NCBI GenBank assembly: GCA_963693285.1
Contig: OY848917.1
Location: forward strand, 13,330,192-13,394,191
Direction of reading: 5' to 3'
Length of the DNA stretch: 64,000 bases
Source: Xestospongia muta
Taxonomy: Eukaryota > Porifera > Demospongiae > Haplosclerida > Petrosiidae
The position numbers and the translations under genes were made by a program. This document shows positions 12,939-25,468 of the stretch, piece after piece; position 1 is the first letter of the stretch; every line of letters begins with the position of its first letter. Under the pieces are notes generated by a model. That model ran no database searches, was not told where the DNA came from, and worked only from the letters and a program-made list of their open reading frames with translations.

Positions 12939-13880
12939 CTATTTAATGTTCACATAATTACTTCCTAATGATTGAACTGTCATCTCATCATCATTCTTCT
13001 CTACAGCAGTTACATTAAAATATACTGGTGATCCATAGCCTTTCTTTTTATTAATTACTGCATAAACATGTAATGCAATGAAATTGTTATCTTCTTTATT
13101 GCTATTATTTCTTAATAGATTTTCATCATTTAATGAACTTTCAACTGTAATACCATCTCTCATCTCTATATTGTGAGAATCAACATTGTAATTGATGACA
13201 TTTATAACAACACTACATGTTGACTTGATGATAAGTATTGTCCTGTATATTGTCTTAGTGGTTTCATTATACTAACAGAAAAGTATATATAACAAGTGCA
13301 TTGTATTCTTTAATTGGAATAAATAATTACAATAACTTTGATGGACTTGGGAAAGTATTGCAAAATTAACTTTAATACTTACAACTTTTTATGTTTTCTT
13401 TTTAGTAACCATAAGCAGCTTAAAGTGGACACAATGAATGCAATAAGATTAATGAAAAGAAGAAATCCCACACAAATAATAGGACATCATGATGAATTCT
13501 CTCCACAATTACTGTTGTTTGCAATAGATTTATAAGTTGGAGTTGATCTTACGAATGTTATTATTCCATTGACTAATGTTGTTATTTTATTGATTGTTGA
13601 CAATGTTGCTCTGTTGATGACAGCTTATAATTAGTTTCATTAAGTGAAGCTGATGTCATTTCATTGACTTATATAGTGAAAGAATTAGCCAATTTTAAAA
13701 GTATGACATATGACATTGTTTCAAGTTAGCTGCAATGAGTGTAGTGATATTACTCCATTCACCTTAAAGTGTATGTTCCTCATTTGAATGTGATACCACA
13801 ATGAAGCTATAATTTTGACTACTACATAAACTACTGATGATAAGTTCAGTACAGTTGGTCACTCCTACACTGAATGTTTT
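12939..13880 (-). pseudogene. Receptor 3' fragment B1
   Basis: Truncated receptor copy with only the second half of the FN3 exon, the stalk/membrane exon, the short exon 7 and the tail exon. The tail exon (13163-12939) is open and keeps HVYAVI, SPVYFNV and NYVNIK, close to the intact gene. The FN3 piece has an in-frame TAA where the intact gene has Gln (CTTTAAGGT against CTTCAAAGT). The stalk is frameshifted by a deletion. The 5' edge is an abrupt junction near 13,880 with 3'-flank sequence of the next copy, which suggests unequal recombination. Confidence 0.7.
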
Positions 13881-14517
13881 ATTAATCACAATCACTAACA
13901 TGTGATTGTTAGCAATTCTGACACATAGTTTATGCTATCTAGACCCAATGTCACTATGTAAGGAGACTAAGGTTACTACGTTTAGTTATCATAGTAATGA
14001 GATAGAAGAATGGTTATAATACTTTATATAATGAACAATATGTGTTGATTTTCTATTAGTTTATATAACAGATATATGTTTGGTTAAATAGGAATCCCTT
14101 GAAGTTATGTGACACTGAAGTTATACATTGGTCAGGAGTTATTATAATTATGTTACCCAATCTGATAATGTAAAGTGATTATATAAGCTTACTACTATCA
14201 GTTGTTATAGTAATGATTGTAATAAAATAAAGGAATGGTGTAGTATATATAATGTAGCTGTTTGGTTGAGAATGAAATGTTAACTATATATATAGGAGTA
14301 ATGTTGATTGCATAATCATGAATTTAAGGTATTGTGTGTACATTTGAAGTTTTTAATATCTGACTTTTTAAAAAATTAATCGAAATAAGTTCACACTTTA
14401 TAATTATAATTTTAAAAGCACACTATATCAAACTTGTATAATAAAGTTAACAGCTAAAAACATTCTCTAAATATAATAATAATGTTTCAAACATGTCCTC
14501 CATAAATGTAGCTATTC

Positions 14518-16351
14518 CTATTTAACGTTCACATAATTACTTCCCGATAACTGAACTGTCATCTCATCATCATTCTTCTCTGCAGAAGTTACATTGGAAT
14601 ACACCTGTGATCCATTGCCTTTCTTCATATTAATTACTGCATAAACATGGATGCAATGAAATTATTATCTTCTTTATTGCTATTACCTCTTAATTGTAGA
14701 TTTTCATCATTTAATTCACTTTTAAGTGTAATACCATCTCTGTATTGTAAGAATGAACATTGTGGTTGATAACACTTATAACAACATTGCATGTATACCT
14801 TGATGACAAGTATTGTCTTGTATATTCTCTTAGTGTTTTCATTATACTATAACAGAAAAGTATATATATAACAAGTACATTGTATTCTTTAATTGGTATA
14901 AATAATTACAATTACTTTGATGGACTGAGAAAAGCATTGGAAAATCAACTTTATTACTTGCAACTTTTTACGTCTTCTTCTTAGCAACCATAAGCTGCTT
15001 TAAACAAACACAATGAGTGTGATAACATTAGGGAAAAGTAAACTTCCCAAACCAATAATAGGCTACGATGATAAATTCTCTTCTTGATTGACAACTTGGA
15101 GTTGGTCTTATAAGAGTTATAATTTCGTTGACTAATATTGTTATTCTATTGATTGATGACAATGTTGCTCTGTTGATCCCAATTGATGATGTCAATGTTG
15201 ATGACAGTTTAATTTCATTAACTTATGATGATGTCACTTCATTGACTTATAAAATAAAAGAAACTAACCAATTTAAAAAGTATAACATATGAGATTGTTT
15301 CAAGGTACCTGCAATGAGTGTAGAGACATCACTCCATTCACTTTGAAGCATATATTCCTTATTTGAATATGACACTACAAAGAACATGTAGTTTTGAGTA
15401 CTACATAAACCACTAATGATCAGTTCAGTATATTTGGTCACTCCTACACTGAATGTGTTATCACTAACACCATAGAATACCTTATAACCATCTATTAATG
15501 GATTGTTAATAACTGGTGGAAACCATGTGACTAGAGCATCAGATGAATTGATCCACTTTGCTGTGACATTTACTGGTTTCCTAGCAACTATAATATACTA
15601 ATCGTCATTACATAGTATTGTTTTTGTACATACCTTTAACATATATGTTATTGTGAGTAGGGTAGACCTGATTTATACTATTGTAGTACTTGTCCTCAAC
15701 TCTAGTGTTAGATACAGAACAATTGTACCATCTTTAACTCTTCATTGAAATAGAAGCTCTACTAAAACTTTAGTTGATAGTTGATATAAGAGAATAATCT
15801 GTGTAATATTGGGATAGATCAAAGTATCATTTGGTGTACAATTGATATATGTTGCTGTTCCATCTGTAACATTGAAGAATGTCAGGAATGATGAATTATC
15901 TCTGGTGGATAGTAATGACTTGAATGTTGTTTCAATGATCTTAGGTCCATCTGAACAGATCTATAAAACTACTATTGATTGTTAATTCAACTTAACTCAC
16001 TGTTTATTCTATACATATGCTCCTTGTATAGTGCTATCCGGAATGTTTGATTTACATTATGTTCATTTGGTATAACACATGTATAAATACCTTCAAGGTT
16101 ATTCAGCCCATAGTCACGATATAGTCCAATCTGTCGCATAAAATGTAATGGTAATGACTCATTTACTGTAGACACTTGAGTACCATTACGATAATACCAA
16201 ACTCCAATATTAGACTCGTTTTTAGGACTTTGAGACCACAAGGCATCATCTAATCCATCATTGTTTGGATCATCTCGATAGAAATAATTTGCAGGAATCA
16301 TGAAATTATTTGGGTAGGATATATTATTGTATCCTCCATACAATCTCACTC
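14518..16351 (-). pseudogene. Receptor relic B2
   Basis: Exon 2 (16351-16001) is open and encodes an Ig-like domain, but the first core Cys is Ser (ALWSQS against NLWCQS in the intact gene). Exon 3 (15950-15634) is 317 bases instead of 318 and contains TGA at 15744-15742. Exon 4 (15587-15309) keeps an open FN3 frame. The membrane exon has a stop after VNEVTSS, and the tail exon has the frameshift after FIAS. The open frame runs upstream of exon 2 into (CATA)n, which is not a real N-terminus. Almost identical to the 23.4-25.2 kb copy. Confidence 0.8.
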
Positions 16352-16392
16352 CTATATTATTATAAGTATATATATATATAATTATAAACATA

Positions 16393-16394
<2 letters not shown>

Positions 16395-16426
<32 letters not shown>

Positions 16427-16444
16427 CATACATACATACACACA

Positions 16445-16478
<34 letters not shown>

Positions 16479-16564
16479 CATACAACATACATACATACAT
16501 ACATACATACATACATACATACATACATACATACATACATACATACATACATACATACATACAT
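16395..16564. repeat. (CATA)n microsatellite
   Basis: Tandem CATA tract of about 170 bases at the same place as the tract at 7,711, just upstream of exon 2 of relic B2. Confidence 0.97.
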
Positions 16565-16587
16565 GTTTGATATTAACTTTGGTCACT

Positions 16588-19060
16588 GATTTTATAACTT
16601 AGATAGACATCACTTTATAGTACTGCACTTTTTCATCATCCATTATTGCCAAAAGAGGTATGTTAAGATTAACAATTTCCCAAGTCTACATATTATGAAG
16701 AAACAAGCACCTCATGAGAATTCTATACAACAAAAAGAGGTATTATTTACACACATAAATAAAGTGCACTGCTGTAGTGTCTGTTCTAATCTAGTAAATA
16801 ACTTACATTTTTCATTATAGTTACTTTTTTTAGGCAAGGTTTCTTTATAATTGGAGACTTTTGTAAGGCTTTCCACTTTTGAGCATTATCCTTTAAAGTG
16901 CTATTATTAGCTTTCTTATGTATATTTCCATTTACTTCCTTGGCTACTGTAATTTTAGGGTAAAACATTATATAATTTTACCTACAAATAATAAGATATA
17001 TTGAGAGCTTTTGTCACAGGAATGTAGTTATTTGTTGATGAACAATGTAAATTAATATTTCTAACCGCTTTACACAATAATTTCATTTATCACACCTAGC
17101 GTAATTAAATAATGAGGTATACCTTATATAAACATAGAGTCATTATGGAAGTAACTTTTTAATTAAATTTATCAGTCTAAAGTAAGAGTATTTAATATGG
17201 TAGCTTTTGTATGACTTAATTAGAATTTTGTTGCCTTTTAATAAGTGGAGGAGCTATTAATCTTTTCTATGCTATTCTAATATAGTGAAATGAATGAACA
17301 CCACATTGTATTGATCTACAACATTTAAAACTCATCTATACATCCTTACTTTTTTTCTTCCATGCTGAATTTGAATCTTGAATAATGGCCTTTGCATATT
17401 GAACTGGTCCAGATCCATCAGAAAATGGAGCAAGAATATTGTTTCCTACATTTGTATGCTTCTTTACAAGGTGTTTCAGACTCAATACTTCAATTGACAC
17501 ATGCAGAGAAAATTATGGGCTTTATTTTCATCAATAATTGAAAGACACACAGCCTACTCTTTAATTAAAAAACATATTAAGTAATTAAAATTATTAAACA
17601 CTAATAAAACATTAAAGTCAGTTGTGACTCTATTAGTGTTGTGCCAATAATTTGTACTACTAGAACTACTTATAGTACCTCATTTTAAACTTAGTTCCAA
17701 GAAAACACTGGAACTGGGCACTGGAACTAGTACTGTACTAGACCTATACTGGTACTGGAACTAGTACTGTGCAAGATCTATACTGGAACTAAATATTGGA
17801 ACTAGTACTGTACTAGAAGTATACTGGTACTGGGTATTGGAACTAGTACTGTACTAGAAATATACTGGTACTGGGTACTGGAACTAGTACTGTACTGAAG
17901 GTATAAACTGGTACTGGCACAATATTAGACTCTATCTTATTTATGCCAACATTAGAATGCCTAACCTATGTGCAAGTCTTTTTGCCAATGAGTTATTCAA
18001 TCATTTCTTCTTGGAGTAGTATCCTTTAGAGTGTTTCCATTTGCCTTGTTATAAGTATTTTAACTTACTTTTCAGCTACTGGCGCTAAACAATGACAATA
18101 ACAATTCTAATTATAATTATAGTTCAAACACACATTGTTAGTACTGTTACTATTTGTTACAGTATCCTTTATAATAATAATACACATTTTCGTACATTAC
18201 CTGCACTAAACCATATAATAATATTCATTCATCACATTTTCCGTTATTAGACACATGAGCAGTCCTATATACAACTGTGATGTCATAATAATAATTTCCC
18301 AGACTACATAATCAAAAGTTTGCTGTGTTATTGTTAAAAGATTGATTGTTTTCAACAGGCCATTGAGCCAGCTTATAAATGGACCACCTCAATAAATTGT
18401 AACATGTTAATAGTTACATCTTGTTTTAGTGATCATAATTATCATAGGATTAATAAAAGAACTTGCTTATTTTAGCTATTGAGAGAGTGTGGTATGCCAG
18501 GCCACAGTTTTAAGCTATATAGTCTCTTTGAGAACTTAATTATCAAGAGTACAGAAATTCATGTAAGTTCTTACTTTCTTTCTTGCTAGCTAGTATAATG
18601 GGTTCTGTATATTGGACTTTGCCAGAGCTGCCATCTGATTATGTGTCCGTAATGTGCTCCCCTACAACTGCTTCATCCAAAGATGTTTCTGTTTCTAACT
18701 CAAGTAGAACAGACAGTTAAAGTTCGTAGATCTCGTTTCACCAACAAATGAAAATCACGCACTTGCTCTTTAACTAAAAAGGGCTGAGATTAGTATTTAA
18801 ACATAACACTACTATAAGACTAGTTAGCCGTGACTCGATCTTATCTACATGTCAAAATGAGATGCTTTAACATACGTGTGTAAGTCTTTTCGCAACCGAG
18901 TTAGCCTTAATTGGTGCTTTCCGAAAAGGAAGTTTTCTACCAGTACACTCAGCCAATAGTCTGACATGGCCAGCCCCTTTCGCATGGAGTGGAAGACAGG
19001 AAGAGTATGGGGAAAGCCGCATATGCGAGTTGTGGAAGATGAAATTATTAAGTCAATGAA
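16588..19060 (-). pseudogene. R-locus relic, copy 2
   Basis: Same block order as the 8.1-10.7 kb copy: a (about 19,025-18,880), b (about 18,780-18,580), c (about 17,570-17,345), d (16,968-16,800) and the last block ending KVQYYKVMSI. Block d is fully open here (MFYPKITVAKEV to IMKN, 56 codons) and is followed by a good donor GTAAGTT. Blocks b and c have stops. Whether block d was ever a start exon is unclear. Confidence 0.45.
17639..17922. repeat. Minisatellite inverted-repeat element (copy 3)
   Basis: TTGTGCCAATA at the left and TACTGGCACAA at the right bound about five degenerate 40-base units. It sits in the same place within the R locus as copy 2, so it was inserted before the units were duplicated. 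Confidence 0.8.
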
Positions 19061-19380
19061 TGTAATTTTGTGGTATTAAAAATAAGAATGGGCGTGACTA
19101 ATACAATATCCACGTGAAAAGCATATCTTGTGTTGATTGTGGAGAGCATTTATTTACATAGAAGAAATGTGAGAATATTCTGCTACAATCTCTACCTGTT
19201 GAAGTATATAAAACTTAGAAGGATACGCTAAATGAAGAATAAGGCTTTATTAGTGCTCAGGAACTCTTGATTATGGACTATTCCACGTGGAAAGGATGAG
19301 AGCGTTTGAAGTATAAACACAGCTAACGTACGTGACTGTGCAATTCAGTCCATTTTTTGAAGGAGTGTAGATCACTCATC

Positions 19381-19664
19381 CTAACTGGTACATACCTGAA
19401 TGTAATCAAAATTTGTCATAACTGCAAATATGTCAACAATAATTTGGTAAGTAATGTGTGTAACTTTACACTTAAAGCAAAAAATCCTTCTTAGGTTACC
19501 TCTTTCAACTTATGTTTAGAGATACTCTTTATTACATGCAAATTACCAAACTAAATCGATCAAGAACCTTCTCTTACATGAATGTCAGCTTCTCCTACAT
19601 CACCTGCCTCTACTTCTGCAGATTGGCTTCTTAATTTGATATCTGTTCAAAATTGGTCAGTCTG
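19381..19664. other. Spacer shared between units
   Basis: Shared with 28,205-28,495 and, in part, 2,785-3,060 and 40,345-40,615. No gene is seen. At 19,664 the sequence jumps directly into LINE sequence that in the next unit lies about 900 bases further on. Confidence 0.5.
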
Positions 19665-20040
19665 GATATGATAAATGTTTAATAAAAGATATACAAGCTG
19701 TTCCAAACCTTATTTGTGAAAAGTTAATGCCTGACCTCAATAAAGTTAACACATTAATGAATGACATCTTTACATTTTGTTTCAATGATCAACTTTCAAC
19801 TCTGACTGATACTTGTAATGATTTTATCCTATTTCCTCTAATGATTGTCCTGTGGGTAATCTCACTCTGAAGATGAAGTCCACTGTTTAATTATATCTCT
19901 TAAATCAAACAAATCCTCAGGTACAGACAAAATTAGTTATAATACTCAGGGTTACAGCTATTTCTATCACACCTAGGCCTGCTATTATAAAATCATTCAA
20001 TTTGTTTATATATATCTAATGGCTCAATTCCTTGAACTGA
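19665..20040 (+). mobile_element. LINE reverse-transcriptase relic
   Basis: Three frames together read CPVGNLTLK, then LKSNKSSGTDKISYNT, then RVTAISIT and SFNLS. This is the start of the reverse-transcriptase domain of non-LTR elements (pattern L-K-x-x-K-S-S-G-x-D-x-I, then I-x-P, then F-N-x-S). Frameshifts and stops make it dead. The same fragment with more flank is at 29,400-29,790. The catalytic Asp-Asp region is absent. Confidence 0.7.
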
Positions 20041-21823
20041 TGTAGCCAAGCTAACACTGATTGTTCACGTGATGAATACTGGTTCATGTTGTAATTATCA
20101 ATCAGTATCTTGTTGTAAAGAAAAGAGTGCAAAGGGCATGTTTAATTGAGTCACAGTTTGTGATCAGTCAGAATTTGCTATGTGAACTCGTTGTACTGCC
20201 AAGAAGCGACTATAGAGTAAAGCTAACACCTAAAAAAGTAAAGTTAAAGAAGTAACTACTCGTATCCCATGGTCTTTATTGGTACATGTCAATATATCAT
20301 GATAAATATATGAGAATCAGGACATATAGTGTATTGTTAAGTCAATCTATAATTATATTGATAATGAGAGAGAGAATATAATTATTATAATTATATAAAC
20401 TATGCATACTATGAGTCATTTGTCATTCAATAAAAACAAAAGTAATGGCTTCAGCATTGGTCTTTTAACCAACAATTATCATGAACTACTCATTGATCAG
20501 TCTCTTCAATAAGACAATGAGATCGAACTTGCTACATTAAGATAAACGTCAAGGACTATCACTTAGTGGAGACTTGACTAACTCGTCTGGTTGAGTCATT
20601 TTATCATTCAAGCTAAGCAAAAGCTGTTATTTCAGCAATTTTTTTATCAAACTTAAATATCTGGTACTTGTTTGGTTATATACATTGCAAAAAGCATCTA
20701 CTTTTAGACATATAATCAATATTCAATCATCTAATTAATTAATATGTATGTATATATTTATAATAACAGTATCAAAATTTAAGACAGATACTAAGCCAGG
20801 TACTGATAAGCCATTTAGACTTAAGGCGCCTTTGGCTACCTAGTTTAGTCTTTTTAATAAGAATAGCGCGACTTTACTAAGAAAGAAACAGTCTAAAGCA
20901 ACGTGTTCTTATTTGTTCTAAATAATTTGTCCTTAATCTTTTAGTAGTGTCATTGGTATAAGATGAAAGAGCTACAAAACTATTTTTATTGATGTTTTCG
21001 TCGTAAAATAAGTAATTTAAAAGTGAATGTCTGTAATGTTAACGACTTTTAATAATCAAAGATAAAGAAAAAAATATAAATGAGAATAATAAATAAAATA
21101 AATAATTTACTAAAAGAAAAAACTTAATGTCTTCATACATCAATATAATAGAGGTAAGAGCGTGTCCAGTTAATACTGCCAGGTAATAAATTATATTTGC
21201 TTATTTAAATTATATTGCATTTTCGAATGTTCATCAAGTTTATGGATCACGTGATCGTTAGCAATCCTATACTTCAATGGCCGCAAGTGTACGCAATGTC
21301 ACCATGTAAGGAGACTAAGGTTACTGCGTTCAGTTATCATAGTAATGAGATAGAAGAATTGTTATATTACTTTATATAAAAAAGTATGTGTGTTTTGTTA
21401 AACAAGAAGCCCTTGAAGTTATATGACACTGAGGCTATACGTAGGAGAGAAGTTATTATAAATATGTTACCCAATCTGATAATGTAAAGGGACTACAAAA
21501 GCTTACTACTATCAGTTGTTATAGTAATGATTGTAATAAGATAAAGGAATGGTGTAGTATATATAATGTAGATGTTTGATTGAGAATGAAATGTTAACTA
21601 TATATATAGGAGTAATGTTGATTGCATAATCAAGCTTTTAAGGTATTGTGTGTACATTTAAAGTTTTAAATATCTGACTTTTTAAAAAATTAATTGAAAT
21701 AAGTTCATACTTTATAATTATATTTTTAAAAGGCACACTATATCAAACTTGTATAATAAAGTTAACAGCTAAAAAACATTCTCTAAATATAATAATAACA
21801 TGTCCTCCAAAATGTAGTTATTC
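20041..21823. other. Repeated-unit spacer
   Basis: Shared with 11,150-12,938 and 29,800-31,400. AT-rich with no coding signal; it contains the conserved GGCGCC/GCGCG block near 20,825-20,870. Confidence 0.5.
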
Positions 21824-22765
21824 CTATTTAATGTTCACATAATTACTTCCTAATGATTGAACTGTCATCTCATCATCATTCTTTTCTACAGCAGTTACAT
21901 TAGAATATACTGGTGATCCATAGCCTTTCTTTTTATTAATTACTGCATAAACATGTAATCCAATGAAATTGTTATCTTCTTTATTGCTTTTATTTCTTAA
22001 TAGTAGATTTTCATCATTTAATGAACTTTCAACTGTAATACCATCTCTGTATTGTAAGAATCAACATTGTAATCGATGACATTTATAGCAACACTACATA
22101 TTGACTTGATGATAAGTATTGTCCTGTATATTGTCTTAGTGGTTTCATTATACTAACAGAAAAGTATATATAACAAGTACATTGTATTCTTTAATTGGAA
22201 TAAATAATTACAATAACTTTGATGGACTTGGGAAAGTATTGCAAAATTAACTTTAATACTTACAACTTTTTATGTTTTCTTTTTAGTAACCATAAGCAGC
22301 TTATAAAGTGGACACAATGAACGTAATAAGATTAGTTAAAAGAAGAAATCCCACACCAATAATAGGACATCATGATGAATTCTCTCCACAATTACTGTTG
22401 TTTGCAATAGATTTATAAGTTGGAGTTGATCTTACGAATGTTATTATTCCATTGACTAATGTTGTTATTTTATTGATTGTTGACAATATTGCTCTGATGA
22501 CAGCTTATAATTAATTTCATTAAGTGAAGCTGATGTCATTTCATTGACTTATATAGTGAAAGAATTAGCCAATTTTAAAAGTATGACATATGACATTGTT
22601 TCAAGTTAGCTGCAATGAGTGTAGTGATATTACTCCATTCACCTTAAAGTGTATGTTCCTCATTTGAATGTGATACCACAATGAAGCTATAATTTTGACT
22701 ACTACATAAACTACTGATGATAAGTTCAGTACAGTTGGTCACTCCTACACTGAATGTTTTATTAA
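21824..22765 (-). pseudogene. Receptor 3' fragment C1
   Basis: Near twin of the fragment at 12,939. The tail exon is open from the acceptor after the AATACAG block to the stop at 21,824. It keeps HVYAVI, SPVYSNV and NYVNIK, so the tyrosine motifs survive even though the upstream FN3 piece has the shared TAA. The 5' half of the gene is missing. Confidence 0.7.
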
Positions 22766-23397
22766 TCACAATCACTAACATGTGATTGTTAGCAATTCTG
22801 ACACATAGTTTATACTATCTAGACCCAATGTCACTATGTAAGGAGACTAAGGTTACTACGTTTAGTTATCATAGTAATGAGATAGAAGAATGGTTATAAT
22901 ACTTTATATAATGAACAATGTGTGTTGATTTTCTATTAGTTTATATAACAGATATATGTTTGGTTAAATAGGAATCCCTTGAAGTTATGTGACACTGAAG
23001 TTATACATTGGTCAGGAGTTATTATAAATATGTTACCCAATCTGATAATGTAAAGTGATTATATAAGCTTACTACTATCAGTTGTTATAGTAATGATTGT
23101 AATAAGATAAAGGAATGGTGTAGTATATATAATGTAGATGTTTGATTGAGAATGAAATGTTAACTATATATATAGGAGTAATGTTGATTGCATAATCATG
23201 AATTTAAGGTATTGTGTGTACATTTGAAGTTTTTAATATCTGACTTTTTAAAAAATTAATCGAAATAAGTTCACACTTTATAATTATAATTTTAAAAGCA
23301 CACTATATCAAACTTGTATAATAAAGTTAACAGCTAAAAACATTCTCTAAATATAATAATAATGTTTCAAACATGTCCTCCATAAATGTAGCTATTC

Positions 23398-25232
23398 CTA
23401 TTTAACGTTCACATAATTACTTCCCGATAACTGAACTGTCATCTCATCATCATTCTTCTCTGCAGAAGTTACATTGGAATACACCTGTGATCCATTGCCT
23501 TTCTTCATATTAATTACTGCATAAACATGGATGCAATGAAATTATTATCTTCTTTATTGCTATTACCTCTTAATTGTAGATTTTCATCATTTAATTCACT
23601 TTTAAGTGTAATACCATCTCTGTATTGTAAGAATGAACATTGTGGTTGATAACACTTATAACAACATTGCATGTATACCTTGATGACAAGTATTGTCTTG
23701 TATATTCTCTTAGTGGTTTCATTATACTATAACAGAAAAGTATATATATAACAAGTACATTGTATTCTTTAATTGGTATAAATAATTACAATTACTTTGA
23801 TGGACTGAGAAAAGCATTGGAAAATCAACTTTATTACTTACAACTTTTTATGTCTTCTTCTTAGCAACCATAAGCTGCTTTAAACAAACACAATGAGTGT
23901 GATAACATTAGGGAAAAGTAAACTTCCCAAACCAATAATAGGCTACGATGATAAATTCTCTTCTTGATTGACAACTTGGAGTTGGTCTTATAAGAGTTAT
24001 AATTTCGTTGACTAATATTGTTATTCTATTGATTGATGACAATGTTGCTCTGTTGATCCCAATTGATGATGTCAATGTTGATGACAGTTTAATTTCATTA
24101 ACTTATGATGATGTCACTTCATTGACTTATAAAATAAAAGAAACTAACCAATTTAAAAAGTATAACATATGAGATTGTTTCAAGGTACCTGCAATGAGTG
24201 TAGAGACATCACTCCATTCACTTTGAAGCGTATATTCCTTATTTGAATATGACACTACAAAGAACATGTAGTTTTGAGTACTACATAAACCACTAATGAT
24301 CAGTTCAGTATATTTGGTCACTCCTACACTGAATGTGTTATCACTAACACCATAGAATACCTTATAACCATCTATTAATGGATTGTTAATAACTGGTGGA
24401 AACCATGTGACTAGAGCATCAGATGAATTGATCCACTTTGCTGTGGCATTTACTGGTTTCCTAGCAACTATAATAAACTGATTGTTATTACATAGTATTG
24501 TTTTTGTACATACCTTTAACATATATGTTATTGTGAGTAGGGTAGACTTGATTTATATTATTGTAGTACTTGTCCTCAACTCTAGTGTTAGATATAGAAC
24601 AATTGTACCATCCTTTATCTCCTCATTGAAATAGAAGCTCTACTAAAATTTTAGTTGATAGTTGATATAAGAGAATAATCTGTGTAATATTGGGATAGAT
24701 CAAAGTATCATTTGGTGTACAATTGATATATGTTGCTGTTCCATCTGTAACATTGAAGAATGTCAGGAATGATGAATTATCTCTTGTTGATAGTAATGAC
24801 TTGAATGTTGTTTCAGTGACCTTAGGTCCATCTGAACAGATCTATAAAACTACTATTGATTGTTAATTCAACTTAACTCACTGTTTATTCTATACATATG
24901 CTCCTTGTATAGTGCTATCCGGAATGTTTGATTTACATTATGTTCATTTGGTATAACACATGTATAAATACCTTCAAGGTTATTCAGCCCATAGTCACGA
25001 TATAGTCCAATCTGTCGCATAAAATGTAATGGTAATGACTCATTTACTGTAGACACTTGAGTACCATTACGATAATACCAAACTCCAATATTAGACTCGT
25101 TTTTAGGACTTTGAGACCACAAGGCATCATCTAATCCATCATTGTTTGGATCATCTCGATAGAAATAATTTGCAGGAATCATGAAATTATTTGGGTAGGA
25201 TATATTATTGTATCCTCCATACAATCTCACTC
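23398..25232 (-). pseudogene. Receptor relic C2
   Basis: Exon 2 (25232-24882), exon 3 (24831-24514) and exon 4 (24467-24189) have lengths 351, 318 and 279 and good splice sites. Exon 3 carries TGA at 24625-24623 (Gln-stop-Gly where the intact gene has Gln-Ser-Arg), the same change as in relic B2. The first Ig core Cys is Ser. The membrane exon stops after VNEVTSS; the tail exon has the shared frameshift. No signal-peptide exon is found. Confidence 0.8.
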
Positions 25233-25273
25233 CTATATTATTATAAGTATATATATATATAATTATAAACATA

Positions 25274-25274
<1 letters not shown>

Positions 25275-25307
<33 letters not shown>

Positions 25308-25325
25308 CATACATACATACACACA

Positions 25326-25359
<34 letters not shown>

Positions 25360-25444
25360 CATACAACATACATACATACATACATACATACATACATACA
25401 TACATACATACATACATACATACATACATACATACATACATACA
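25275..25444. repeat. (CATA)n microsatellite
   Basis: About 170 bases of CATA, with the same interruption pattern as the tract at 16,395. This supports a recent duplication of the whole unit. Confidence 0.97.
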
Positions 25445-25468
25445 TGTTTGATATTAACTTTGGTCACT

